Shown: positions 41,864-50,734 of the stretch, one piece after another
Numbering within the stretch: position 1 is the first letter of the stretch
Layout of the letters: each line of letters opens with the position of its first letter
Source: JAEVLT01 sp050496765
Lineage (GTDB): Bacteria > Bacillota > Bacilli > Bacillales > Cytobacillaceae
DNA length: 64,000 nt
Direction of reading: 5' to 3'
NCBI RefSeq assembly: GCF_050496765.1
Contig: NZ_JBNWEO010000018.1
Span: 186,001 to 250,000, forward strand
Notes under the pieces: generated by a model
What the model was told of the DNA's origin: nothing
What the model saw: the letters and a program-made list of their open reading frames with translations, nothing else
Database searches by the model: none
Program-made: the position numbers and the translations under genes

Positions 41864-41985
41864 CCGCTCCAGGCGGCTTCGCTTTCCGCGGGCGTGCCGG
41901 GGAGCCTCCTCAGCGCTTTGGCGCCTGCGGGGTCTCCCCTGCCCCGTACTCCCGCAGGAGTCTTCGCCGCCTTCCGCTCCAATCC
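41864..41985 (+). repeat. GC-rich repeat unit A
   Basis: About 115 bp of GC-rich sequence between two CCGCTCC direct repeats (41864-41870 and 41974-41980). It is homologous, in inverted orientation, to unit B at 42621-42738. Units of this kind are common in Bacillus intergenic regions; the frames inside are not genes. Confidence 0.8.
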
Positions 41986-42112
41986 AAAAAGTGAGCGGAA
42001 TCAACCATAAATAAAATGATAGCGGTTCTTTGTCAATTTTCTACGATAATAAGCTTTTTGGATTGTCAAATAGGCTTGTATTAGGTCTTTTCAGGCTATT
42101 CACTTGCATGGT

Positions 42113-42594
42113 TATGGTTAAAAATGTGAGATATACTTACTTGGACATCTTAAATAAGTGTATATATTTCCCAAATTTTAACGATATCAATCTTGCATGC
42201 TTCACCATTTTGTAAAACGGTCTTACTTCTTCCGAAGAACTATTTTTTCAATGAGTCTCCTCAGCCATTAGCGTTTCTTGATCGACATAAGATATACAGA
42301 AATAGGGGCATATCCGTTGTAACCTTTGTGAGAATGGCTACCCTTGGTATTACAGTTAACAAATGACGATTTCCGAAAGAGAATTTGTGCCAAGGAATAA
42401 AGAGTCAAACTGGTAAAGACCCGATGGCCTAATCAATGTGCTTATGTTTGTAAGAGTACAAGAGATGATTGCGTATTTCATCATTCCCAAAGTAATGGAA
42501 ATAAGCGAAGAAGTGTACTATAAAGGGAGTAGATGGCATAGAGTACAAACTATCTGATGTCCTTTAGCAAAAGAACGCTAAGAATCCTAGGAAT
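42113..42594. other. ~480-bp segment present only in copy 1 of the composite repeat
   Basis: Copy 2 has only about 30 bp at this place. No open frame of useful length and no recognisable transposase remnant; possibly decayed inserted DNA. Confidence 0.5.
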
Positions 42595-42620
42595 AATTCG
42601 TTTATGGCACTCTGTTGATT

Positions 42621-42738
42621 GGAGCGGAAGGCGCCGACTCCTGGGGGATTAGCGTTACAGGCGAGACCCCGCAGGAGCGTTAGCGACGAGGAGGCTCGGC
42701 GAACGCCCCCCGGAAAGCGAGTGCCTGGAGCGGAAATC
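42621..42738 (-). repeat. GC-rich repeat unit B
   Basis: Runs from GGAGCGGAAGGCGCC to CCTGGAGCGGAA. It is an inverted homologue of unit A in the same copy, and homologous to 63631-63805. Confidence 0.8.
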
Positions 42739-42765
42739 AACAGACCCCGTTTATCCGCCAAACTA

Positions 42766-42800
42766 AAAAGGACCGGGCGGTTTTTGCCCGGTTTTTCTTA
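42766..42800 (-). terminator. Terminator downstream of comER, part of the composite repeat
   Basis: GGACCGGGC and GCCCGG hairpin with flanking A and T runs. It follows the comER stop on the minus strand, and its sequence is the same as the mtaB terminator at 63565-63598. Confidence 0.8.
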
Positions 42801-42844
42801 TAATTCGGAGAAGGATTTTTTTAAAAAAAGGCGAATGTAAATAG

Positions 42845-43663
42845 TTAAGAGAATTGCTGTCTTGTTTTTTCCAGATCTTCTGCGAATTTTTGGTTGGTTG
42901 CCTCAAATACATGCTCGAATATATCGCCTAATTCTCTTTCAAGCACATCGATCCCTTCGCCTGTAATTCCGCCTTTTACGCATACTTTCTCCAGCAGTGT
43001 TGGCAGAGTATAATGACCTTGTTTTAATAATTCACCAAAGCCAATGATCATTTCACTTGCCAATTTCGTTGCGATATTTTTGTTAATTCCCGTTTCGTTT
43101 ACCGCGCCAATGATAAACCGCTGCAGCAAGTAGCTGAAAAATGCCGGTCCACAGCTGACAATGTCAGATGCCACCCTTGTTATTTTTTCATCGATTTCCA
43201 CAGGGATTGAGATTTTCTTGAATAAAAGATCGGTTTCCTTTTTCCAGCTATTTTGGCAGTTTACCCCATAAGTAATGAGTGAAACGCCGGCAAGAGCCCG
43301 ATTTGTGATGCTGGGGATCGCCCGAATAACAGAGCAGGCAACATACCTCTCCAGTTGGTCTGTACTAATTGGGCTTGTAATGGAAATTAGGCATTTCTCA
43401 GCAGTTAAATGCGGCTGGATTTGCTGTAAAATCCCGATAACATCCAATGGTTTTACACAAATAAACAGCAGCTGGGAATTGGCTGCTACCTCGTCAGCAT
43501 TTTTTCCAATCTGAATCCCGGGATATAGATCTTTTAGCCTCTGTGCCTTTGAGAGAGTTCTATTTGTAATCATCATGGCAGTAGGGGGTACAGCATGACT
43601 ATCCATGATGGCCTCCACAAGAATACTCCCCATATTGCCTGTACCGATGATCCCGATGTTCAT
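42845..43663 (-). CDS. comER: ComER, pyrroline-5-carboxylate reductase-like protein
   Basis: 272 residues with an N-terminal Rossmann fold (IGIIGTGNMGSILVEAI), LLFICVKPLDVIGIL and a C-terminal P5C reductase-like domain (SCGPAFFSYLLQRFI, LLEKVCVKGGITGEGI). Divergent from comEA as in B. subtilis, where it is not needed for transformation and has been linked to biofilm/sporulation control. AGGAGGGT upstream of ATG 43663. Confidence 0.9.
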   Translation of the reverse strand: MNIGIIGTGNMGSILVEAIMDSHAVPPTAMMITNRTLSKAQRLKDLYPGIQIGKNADEVAANSQLLFICVKPLDVIGILQQIQPHLTAEKCLISITSPISTDQLERYVACSVIRAIPSITNRALAGVSLITYGVNCQNSWKKETDLLFKKISIPVEIDEKITRVASDIVSCGPAFFSYLLQRFIIGAVNETGINKNIATKLASEMIIGFGELLKQGHYTLPTLLEKVCVKGGITGEGIDVLERELGDIFEHVFEATNQKFAEDLEKTRQQFS

Positions 43664-43748
43664 TGTCGCAACCCTCCTTATCGCAAATATTCTCTTCTAA
43701 CATTATGTAGACGGCTTGCCATTTATACCATTAGGAAGGATGAATCAA

Positions 43749-44423
43749 ATGAAACAATGGCTTATGGAACACAAACTGTATTTTGTAGTCCCGGTATTCA
43801 TTATTTTAGGCACTGTATATTATTTTTTTAATCAAAAACCGCCTGAATCCAATGCGCAATTCGCCCAATTGGAAAAACAAAGTGCTGAAAAGGTAGAAGC
43901 TAAGGAGCAAACAATCAAACCGCTGCCAAATGAACAGAAGCAGCCGGCAAAAACGGAAACGATCTTCGTGGATGTAAAAGGGGCAGTGAAAAAGCCTGGT
44001 GTTTATCAGGCGAATGAGAATGAACGGGTTAACGATATCATTCTTCGGGCAGGTGGCTTAGGAGAAACGGCAGATGCCAGCCAAGTCAATTTTGCTGCCC
44101 GAGTACAAGATGAGATGGTCATTTACGTACCGGTAAAAGGTGAAACCAATCCGCCGGTTCCACAAGCATCTGCGAATGCATCCCCACCACCGCAGCCAGG
44201 AAGCACAACGGGCAGTCAACCGGGAAACGGAAAGGTAAATTTAAACAAAGCGAATGAAAGCGACCTGGAAACACTGCCAGGGGTGGGGCCAGCGAAAGCT
44301 GCAGCAATCATAGAATACCGAAAGCAAAATGGTTCATTCCAATCCCCGGAAGATTTGAAAAAGATTAGCGGAATTGGCGATAAAACGTTTGAGAAGCTTA
44401 AAGATTTGATTACCGTTCAATAA
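43749..44423 (+). CDS. comEA: ComEA, DNA receptor for competence
   Basis: 224 residues: N-terminal membrane anchor (LYFVVPVFIILGTVYYFF), SLBB-like domain (TIFVDVKGAVKKPGVYQANENE), proline-rich linker (about 135-160), and C-terminal helix-hairpin-helix (LNKANESDLETLPGVGPAKA, ISGIGDKTFEKLKDL). Binds double-stranded DNA at the membrane for uptake. ATG 43749 has AGGAAGGA 8 bases upstream; ATG 43740 is too close. Confidence 0.94.
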   Translation: MKQWLMEHKLYFVVPVFIILGTVYYFFNQKPPESNAQFAQLEKQSAEKVEAKEQTIKPLPNEQKQPAKTETIFVDVKGAVKKPGVYQANENERVNDIILRAGGLGETADASQVNFAARVQDEMVIYVPVKGETNPPVPQASANASPPPQPGSTTGSQPGNGKVNLNKANESDLETLPGVGPAKAAAIIEYRKQNGSFQSPEDLKKISGIGDKTFEKLKDLITVQ

Positions 44424-44520
44424 CCACTTCGGAAGCGTTTTTTAAATCTTGACCAGTTTGTTCGATCGAAAGTACACTAGATAGGGACGAGCAGGTCAAT
44501 CGAAAGGAGCGTGTTGACAA

Positions 44521-44982
44521 GTGGAACGAATTTCTTGGGATCAATATTTCATGGCACAAAGCCATTTACTCGCATTAAGAAGCACTTGTACAAGACTGGC
44601 AGTTGGCGCCACCATTGTGAGGGACAAACGGATCATTGCCGGAGGATACAACGGTTCCATTGCCGGTGGAGATCATTGTATTGATAAAGGCTGTTATGTA
44701 ATCGACCATCATTGCGTACGAACCATACATGCGGAGATGAATGCATTGCTGCAATGCGCAAAATTCGGTGTGCCAACGGCAGGGGCTGAAATATATGTAA
44801 CGCATTTTCCTTGCCTTCAGTGCACAAAGGCGATTATTCAGGCCGGTATCAAAACCGTTTACTATGCAAAAGATTATAAAAATCATCCGTATGCTGTAGA
44901 GCTTTTTGAACAGGCAAATGTTCAAATTGAGCAGGTGGAATTAAAAGAACAAGTTATTGATTTCAGAAAAATAGCTGAATAG
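44521..44982 (+). CDS. comEB: ComEB, dCMP deaminase family protein
   Basis: 153 residues with the zinc site HAEMNALLQCA and PCLQCTKAI, and STCTRLAVGATIVRDKR. Deaminates dCMP; its link to competence is by operon position. GTG start preceded by AAAGGAG. Confidence 0.93.
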   Translation: MERISWDQYFMAQSHLLALRSTCTRLAVGATIVRDKRIIAGGYNGSIAGGDHCIDKGCYVIDHHCVRTIHAEMNALLQCAKFGVPTAGAEIYVTHFPCLQCTKAIIQAGIKTVYYAKDYKNHPYAVELFEQANVQIEQVELKEQVIDFRKIAE

Positions 44983-44986
44983 TTGA

Positions 44987-45012
44987 AAGCCGCCGGTTTC
45001 GCAGCCGGCGGT
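44987..45012 (+). terminator. GC hairpin between comEB and comEC
   Basis: CCGCCGG / CCGGCGG-type stem with no T-run; may attenuate or stabilise. Confidence 0.4.
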
Positions 45013-45035
45013 GCATTGAATGAAAGGGAATGATT

Positions 45036-47363
45036 ATGAGTGGAAAATATCTTTACTTTGCACTAGCAGCATTAGTGGGCGTCCTTTATTCGTTTTTACC
45101 GATTTTGCCTTTTCTACTTCTCACCGTTCTTTATTTCGCGGGCATCTTTTGGTTCAAGAAGTTTTCCAAAAAACAGTCGATCGCTATAGTGATCGTATTT
45201 GTCCTCTTTCTGAGCGCTGCAAAAATTCAGTTGATAAAAAATCAAACCAAGATCGACCCCTCGGCCACAGACTTTTACCTTCAATTTACCGACAACCCGG
45301 TGATAGATGGGGACAAATTTCAAATCCGCGCAAAAGAAATCCGCAATCAAGAGAACCTTTTACTACGTTACCAGATAAAATCAGAAGCTGAAAAAACCAT
45401 GCTGCAACAACTCGATGTCTTTAAATTGTCGTGTAAGGTTTCAGGCAAGCTAGAAAAACCGAGAGCTGCGAAAAATGAAAATCTCTTCGATTATCGCAAC
45501 TACTTACAAGAAAAGAAAATCCATTGGGTCTTGGCAACTGAAGAACCACCGCTGAATCAATGTGTTGAAAACAATTCAGGTTTGGTGAGGGTGTTGAAGG
45601 AGATCCGTTTTTCCGGTATCCGCTATCTTGATGAACATTTTCCCGGCAAAATAGCCGCACTGGCTTCTGCGCTAATTTATGGGGATCGAAGTAGCATGGA
45701 ACCAGAGCTTTTAGACAGCTATCAAAAGATTGGCATCATCCATCTATTGGCGATTTCTGGCCTGCATGTTTCCCTTTTCATCGCTGCTCTCTATTATTTT
45801 GGCCTTCGCTTTGGCGCCACGCGGGAAAGGATGACTGAGTTGATTTTAATGATCCTCCCGGCCTATGCGGTTCTTACTGGAGGATCTCCATCAGTGATTC
45901 GAGCAGTATTGATGATTTTTCTTATCCTGATCTCGGAAAAGTGGAAGAGAAAAATAAGGCTCAGGCCAGTTGATGCGATTAGCCTTGCGTTTGCGTTCTA
46001 TCTTTTTCTTAACCCATCGGTGTTAGTTGATCCGGGTTTTCAGCTGTCTTTCTCTGTTAGTTTCGCAATAATTGTGTCCGCACCGTTTAGTTTAAAGCGA
46101 TGTCGTGGCACTATTTCCACGATGATCGCCGTATCGCTTGTAGCACAACTAGCGGCTCTGCCAATTCTCCTCTATCATTTTTATGAAGTCTCACTTCTCA
46201 GTATTGCTGCTAATTTGCTGTTTATTCCGCTTTATTCTTTTGTATTTCTTCCAGGTGTTTATTTGCTTTTCGTTTTGCAGCTCGTATTTGGTTCGGTTCC
46301 CGCTTGGCTTCTCCAAATTTTCACCACTTTGTTGGATATTTCCGGTGATCTCGCAAAGTTTCTTGCTGAAATTCATTTTTTTCGCTACACTCCCGGACGG
46401 CCAGGCTTAGAAATGCTTCTCGTTTACCTCTTTACCATCCTCGCCCTTTTCTTTTTTTGGGAAAAAAGGGACTTGAAAAAGAATCGCTATCGAATATGGG
46501 GACTTCTTCTTTTTTTGCTGACGTTCCAAAATCTGTTGAATCTGTTGAATCCACTTGGAGAGGTAACTGTCATAGATGTTGGCCAAGGTGATAGCATTCT
46601 GATCCATCTTCCTTTTGCCCGAGGGAATTATTTAATTGATACGGGTGGAAGTATGTCCTTTCAAGAACAAGATTGGCAAAAGAGGGCAAAGGAATTTGAA
46701 GTCGGAAAAAATATTGTTGTTCCTTATTTAAAAAGTAAAGGAATTACGAGGATTGATAAATTAATTCTTACGCATGGAGATATGGATCATATCGGCGGTG
46801 CACAGGCAATTATTAAAGAACTGAATGTAAAGGAAATCGTCATTCCATCAGTAAAAGAGCTATCCAGCCTTGAGGTTGACATTCTTCGAGCAGCAAAAAG
46901 CAGGAATATTCCTGTTGTGAAAGCTGCAGATGGAGCTGAATGGAAAAATCGTGACAGTGAATTCCGGGTTATTTCACCGCTTGCAAATTATACAGGGGAT
47001 CGAAACAGAGGGTCGCTAACGATTTGGGCATCGATTGGAGGACTGCATTGGTTCTTCGGCGGAGACCTTGATCAAGCGGGTGAAGACAGCGTTGTGGAGC
47101 GGCATCCCAAGCTTTCCATTGATGTGTTAAAAGTTGGACATCATGGAAGCAAAACCTCAAGTTCACCCGTTTTCCTGGAACATTACAAGCCGAAAGTAGC
47201 GCTTATATCAGCAGGAGAAAAAAATCGGTATGGACACCCACATAGCCAAGTTATCGAGCGTTTAGACCGCATTCAAGCGGGGATTTACCGAACAGATAGA
47301 CAAGGAGCCATAACCTACCGCTTTAATCGAATAACTGGAACCTTTTCAACTTTCCTGCCATAG
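45036..47363 (+). CDS. comEC: ComEC, DNA uptake channel
   Basis: About 775 residues: two N-terminal membrane segments, an OB-like periplasmic-side region (residues ~70-170), the competence domain with many membrane helices (IIHLLAISGLHVSLFIAALYYF...), and a C-terminal metallo-beta-lactamase-like nuclease domain (VIDVGQGDSILIHLP, LTHGDMDHIGGA, VGHHGSKTSSS). Transports single-stranded DNA into the cytosol. ATG 45036 is better spaced from AAAGGGA than ATG 45030. Confidence 0.94.
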   Translation: MSGKYLYFALAALVGVLYSFLPILPFLLLTVLYFAGIFWFKKFSKKQSIAIVIVFVLFLSAAKIQLIKNQTKIDPSATDFYLQFTDNPVIDGDKFQIRAKEIRNQENLLLRYQIKSEAEKTMLQQLDVFKLSCKVSGKLEKPRAAKNENLFDYRNYLQEKKIHWVLATEEPPLNQCVENNSGLVRVLKEIRFSGIRYLDEHFPGKIAALASALIYGDRSSMEPELLDSYQKIGIIHLLAISGLHVSLFIAALYYFGLRFGATRERMTELILMILPAYAVLTGGSPSVIRAVLMIFLILISEKWKRKIRLRPVDAISLAFAFYLFLNPSVLVDPGFQLSFSVSFAIIVSAPFSLKRCRGTISTMIAVSLVAQLAALPILLYHFYEVSLLSIAANLLFIPLYSFVFLPGVYLLFVLQLVFGSVPAWLLQIFTTLLDISGDLAKFLAEIHFFRYTPGRPGLEMLLVYLFTILALFFFWEKRDLKKNRYRIWGLLLFLLTFQNLLNLLNPLGEVTVIDVGQGDSILIHLPFARGNYLIDTGGSMSFQEQDWQKRAKEFEVGKNIVVPYLKSKGITRIDKLILTHGDMDHIGGAQAIIKELNVKEIVIPSVKELSSLEVDILRAAKSRNIPVVKAADGAEWKNRDSEFRVISPLANYTGDRNRGSLTIWASIGGLHWFFGGDLDQAGEDSVVERHPKLSIDVLKVGHHGSKTSSSPVFLEHYKPKVALISAGEKNRYGHPHSQVIERLDRIQAGIYRTDRQGAITYRFNRITGTFSTFLP

Positions 47364-47381
47364 AATATACCAGCAAAAGCC

Positions 47382-47413
47382 AAAAAAAAAGACCGCGGTT
47401 CGAATGCAGTCTT
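47382..47413 (-). terminator. Terminator of yqzM (minus strand)
   Basis: GACTGC / GCGGTC stem followed by TTTTTTTTT on the minus strand. Confidence 0.75.
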
Positions 47414-47523
47414 GAAAATGGCCAGACTCTTTGACAAGACGCTGCCGCTTTCGGGGTTCCACTAAATGGCATCTTGTTGCTAAAACGCTGGCCAGATGGT
47501 AAAACAGCGCTTTCACTTTTCTG

Positions 47524-47658
47524 TTAGGAACCGAGAAGTTTTACGATGGTTGCAATGATAAACATGGTCGCAAAAAAACCAAATGAGACAAAAAATCCTA
47601 CAGCGGAATCAATTGCGTCATTGCGTTTGCTTTGGACGTTTTGTTCAAATTCATTCAC
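47524..47658 (-). CDS. yqzM: YqzM-like small membrane protein
   Basis: 44 residues from GTG 47658 (NEFEQNVQSKRNDAIDSAVG, then a hydrophobic helix FFVSFGFFATMFIIATIVKL). GGAGGGG gives a strong ribosome site. Conserved small protein between comEC and holA in Bacillus; function unknown. Confidence 0.85.
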   Translation of the reverse strand: MNEFEQNVQSKRNDAIDSAVGFFVSFGFFATMFIIATIVKLLGS

Positions 47659-47758
47659 AGTCAACCCCTCCTAACCTACATTTAAGTATACGTGATAAAA
47701 TGTGAAAAATCTAGCTTCCACTGAATGCCTTCCTTTAATGACAAGAGTTTACACAAAT

Positions 47759-47782
47759 AGTTTGGCTAATTCGAGCCAAACT
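47759..47782. repeat. Perfect inverted repeat in the yqzM-holA gap (1)
   Basis: AGTTTGGCT / AGCCAAACT, 6-base loop, extended to 10 bp by flanking T/A; no T-tract on either strand. Confidence 0.6.
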
Positions 47783-47854
47783 AACAATATCAATCGCAAT
47801 TCCGTCGGCTCTTCAAGTACCTAGGGCTTGCAACTGCCGGCGTTTATTATAGAT

Positions 47855-47888
47855 AGGGAATTGGCGCTTGCGAGCAAACCAATTCCCT
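47855..47888. repeat. Perfect inverted repeat in the yqzM-holA gap (2)
   Basis: AGGGAATTGG / CCAATTCCCT with a 14-base loop; no T-tract. Confidence 0.6.
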
Positions 47889-47960
47889 TTGCCCACTTGT
47901 CAAAACGTCCAAGCTTCATTACGATAAGAATAGCATTCATAACGAAGGGGCGAAAGACGG

Positions 47961-48986
47961 TTGGTAACAGACGTATGGAAACAAATTAAACAAAAAAAAA
48001 TTGCTCCCGTTTATTTACTATACGGAACAGAATTATTTCTTATGAATGAAACAAAGCAATTGATAGTAAACACTATTTTAGAGGAAGAGGAGAAAGAATT
48101 TAATTTTTCCGCATACGATTTGGAGGAAATTTCGATAGAAGAAGCACTGGAGGATGCTGAGACGCTTCCGTTCTTAGGAGACAAAAAAGTTGTTTTTTTA
48201 CATAATCCGGTATTTTTAACATCAGAGAAAAAGAAAGAAAAAGTGGAGCATAATGTGGCAAGGTTAGAAGCATATCTTCGAGAGCCTGCTCCCTTTACTG
48301 TATTGGTTTTTTTCGCACCTTATGAAAAACTGGACGAGCGAAAAAAGATGACAAAGGAACTAAAGAAGCATGCAGTGACGGTTGAAGCGAAAAAGTTAAC
48401 GGAATCGGAATTAAACAACTGGATTCAAAGCAGAGCAAAGGTAAATGGAGTGGAAATAAATCAAGAAGCGATCGACTTGCTGCTGACACTTGTTGGTCCA
48501 AATCTTTTTATGCTGACGAGTGAAGTTGATAAATTGGCCTTATATGCAAGCGGAAAAGAAACGATTGATACACATTTAGTCGAAATGCTTGTTTCCCGTT
48601 CCCTTGAGCAAAATATTTTTACTTTAATTGACAAAGTTGTCCAGCGAAAATTGGATGAGGCGCTAAGAATTTATTATGATTTGGTAAAACAGAATGAGGA
48701 ACCAATCAAAATTTTATCCTTAATTGCCGGTCAGTTCCGCTTACTCTATCAGGTAAAGGAGCTGTCGCGGCGCGGCTATGGCCAGCAGCAAATTGCAGGC
48801 TTTATCAAAGTCCACCCGTTTCGGGTTAAATTAGCTGCAGGTCAGGCAGGAAAATTCACAGATGAGGAATTAACAGCGTTTATGAAAATGCTGGCAGAGG
48901 CCGATTACCAGATGAAAACTGGCAGTATGAATAAATCGTTAGTGGTCGAAATGCTGTTATTTAAATTGAAAAAAAACGATTCCTAA
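47961..48986 (+). CDS. holA: DNA polymerase III delta subunit
   Basis: 341 residues: APVYLLYGTELFLMNETKQ, LPFLGDKKVVFLHNP, and a helical C-domain (LIDKVVQRKLDEALRIYYDL, LSLIAGQFRLLYQVKEL). HolA opens the beta clamp in the clamp loader. TTG 47961 with AAGGGG ~10 bases upstream. Confidence 0.95.
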   Translation: MVTDVWKQIKQKKIAPVYLLYGTELFLMNETKQLIVNTILEEEEKEFNFSAYDLEEISIEEALEDAETLPFLGDKKVVFLHNPVFLTSEKKKEKVEHNVARLEAYLREPAPFTVLVFFAPYEKLDERKKMTKELKKHAVTVEAKKLTESELNNWIQSRAKVNGVEINQEAIDLLLTLVGPNLFMLTSEVDKLALYASGKETIDTHLVEMLVSRSLEQNIFTLIDKVVQRKLDEALRIYYDLVKQNEEPIKILSLIAGQFRLLYQVKELSRRGYGQQQIAGFIKVHPFRVKLAAGQAGKFTDEELTAFMKMLAEADYQMKTGSMNKSLVVEMLLFKLKKNDS

Positions 48987-49004
48987 GTAGGAATCGTTTT
49001 TTTT
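48971..49004. terminator. Shared terminator of holA and rpsT
   Basis: AACGATTCCT / AGGAATCGTT stem with A-run before and T-run after; it overlaps the holA stop codon. Confidence 0.9.
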
Positions 49005-49014
49005 ACACTTTTTA

Positions 49015-49275
49015 TTATAGTGCGTTGATTTTTTTCATCAGACGGGATTTTTTACGAGCAGCTGCATTTTTATGGATAAGACCTTTTGCAGCAGCTTTAT
49101 CAAGGTTTCTTGCAGCGTTAGCGTATACCTCTTTTGCAGCAGCGCCGTCGTTTGCAGTAACTGCAGCTTCAACTTTTTTAACAGCTGTGCGCATTGCAGA
49201 TTTTGCAGCAGTATTTTGAGCGTTGCGTGTATCACTTGTTTTTACACGTTTGATTGCAGATTTAATATTTGGCAT
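49015..49275 (-). CDS. rpsT: 30S ribosomal protein S20
   Basis: 86 residues, MPNIKSAIKRVKTSDTRNA, highly basic and alanine-rich helical hairpins, ending KKSRLMKKINAL. Binds 16S rRNA early in assembly. ATG 49275 with AGGAGGTG upstream; the in-frame start 9 bases earlier is not used in homologues. Confidence 0.97.
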   Translation of the reverse strand: MPNIKSAIKRVKTSDTRNAQNTAAKSAMRTAVKKVEAAVTANDGAAAKEVYANAARNLDKAAAKGLIHKNAAARKKSRLMKKINAL

Positions 49276-49483
49276 TCCGTTCACCTCCTAGAAAGAATCG
49301 AGACTATATGAACTCGACTAAACATTCATAAACGATTATGAAGAACAAGAGATATTCTATCAAACCAAGGCATACATTGCAATACTTGATTGATTTTCGA
49401 ACGGAAAATCATGTGAATGTTTTTTAAAAGAGGGGGAAAAATAAGGAAAAAATTTGAGTATCGACAGAATGGAGCGGATAGAG

Positions 49484-50602
49484 ATGAAAGAAGAAATGGA
49501 TTTAAGCCACTATTCCGTTAGAACCGACCTGGCAATCGAAGCAAGGGAAATGGTGTTAGCGGAAAAATCGGTTCAGCAGGAAGAAAACCTTTCGCAGCTT
49601 GAAGGGGTTATTATCAAAGAAAAGGAAATTGACGATATAAAAATTTCGTTGGTTGAAATTACCAAAGAGGGTGAAAAGCAATTAGGTAAAAAGCCTGGAC
49701 GCTATTTAACGATCGAGGTTCAAGGGATACGCCAGCAAGATACAGAACTTCAGCAAAAAGTGGAAAATGTGTTTGCAAACGAATTTTCCCATTTTCTTAA
49801 AGGGGCGGGGATTAAGAAAACGGATTCCTGCCTTGTTGTCGGTTTGGGGAATTGGAATGTCACGCCGGATGCACTTGGTCCGATGGTTTGTGAAAATTTG
49901 TTGGTGACACGCCATTTGTTTGAACTGCAGCCTGAAAATGTTGAGGAAGGATACCGCCCTGTCAGTGCGTTGGCGCCCGGAGTAATGGGATTAACCGGAA
50001 TTGAGACGAGTGATATTATTTTTGGGATTGTGGAAAAGACTAAACCCGATTTTGTCATTGCCATTGACGCACTTGCCTCACGATCAATTGAACGTGTCAA
50101 TTCAACGATTCAAATATCGGATACAGGTATTCATCCCGGTTCGGGAGTCGGAAACAAACGAAAGGAATTAAGCAAGGAAACGCTTGGTATCCCGGTGATT
50201 GCCATTGGCGTTCCGACGGTGGTCGATGCGGTTTCGATTACAAGTGACACAATTGATTTTATCTTGAAGCATTTTGGCAAGGAAATCCGTGAAGGGAATC
50301 GGCCATCGCGAGCATTGGCGCCGGCTGGAATGAACTTCGGGGAGCGAAGAAAGTTGACGGATGAAGATCTTCCAGAAGAAAAGCACCGCAAAACGTTTCT
50401 TGGGATGGTTGGAGCGCTTCCTGAAGAGGAAAAGCGAAAGCTCATTTATGAGGTTCTCTCGCCGCTTGGACATAATTTAATGGTGACACCAAAAGAAGTT
50501 GATGTTTTTATCGAAGACATGGCCAATTTGATCGCAAGCGGTTTAAATGCGTCCCTGCACCATGCTGTTGACCAGGACAACGCCGGATATTATACAAGAT
50601 AA
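49484..50602 (+). CDS. gpr: Spore germination protease GPR
   Basis: 372 residues: short N-terminal propeptide (MKEEMDLSHYSVR) then TDLAIEARE, VGLGNWNVTPDALGP, AIDALASRS, GIHPGSGVGNKRKE and SPLGHNLMVTPKEVD. This aspartic-type A25 protease degrades SASP during germination after autoprocessing. ATG 49484 matches the family start and has GGAG upstream; TTG 49454 would add 10 residues. Confidence 0.94.
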   Translation: MKEEMDLSHYSVRTDLAIEAREMVLAEKSVQQEENLSQLEGVIIKEKEIDDIKISLVEITKEGEKQLGKKPGRYLTIEVQGIRQQDTELQQKVENVFANEFSHFLKGAGIKKTDSCLVVGLGNWNVTPDALGPMVCENLLVTRHLFELQPENVEEGYRPVSALAPGVMGLTGIETSDIIFGIVEKTKPDFVIAIDALASRSIERVNSTIQISDTGIHPGSGVGNKRKELSKETLGIPVIAIGVPTVVDAVSITSDTIDFILKHFGKEIREGNRPSRALAPAGMNFGERRKLTDEDLPEEKHRKTFLGMVGALPEEEKRKLIYEVLSPLGHNLMVTPKEVDVFIEDMANLIASGLNASLHHAVDQDNAGYYTR

Positions 50603-50685
50603 TGGCACATTCAAATCCAATGGGGTTTTAAGGACTGGAATACGAAAGAATTTCGGATCACCCTTTCAATAAAATGGTTCTATCA

Positions 50686-50716
50686 ATTCTAGTAAAGTCA
50701 TATGATTTACTAGAAT
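50686..50716 (+). promoter_or_regulatory. 11-bp perfect inverted repeat before spoIIP
   Basis: ATTCTAGTAAA and TTTACTAGAAT around GTCATATGA. The centre CATATGATTT resembles a sigma-E -10. Could be an operator in the spoIIP promoter, or the gpr 3'-end hairpin. Confidence 0.5.
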
Positions 50717-50734
50717 CGTTAGTGAGGTGGAACC

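Larger units (their letters stand above)
41858..42806. repeat. Composite repeat, copy 1
   Basis: Order: TGATCT-CCGCTCC, GC unit A, an AT-rich body of 127 bp (41986-42112), ~480 bp of unique sequence, GC unit B inverted, and a terminator hairpin (to ~42800). The body matches the minus strand of 63861-63987 at 122 of 127 positions, and the unit B-terminator part matches 63563-63830. It sits between yqeM and the 3' end of comER. No gene is seen in it. Confidence 0.85.

Noticed and set aside
42619..42840. Open frames inside the GC-rich repeats (also around 41756-42014 and 63597-63957)
   Set aside because: They overlap each other on several frames, follow the repeat rather than any gene, and lack ribosome sites and protein-family features.
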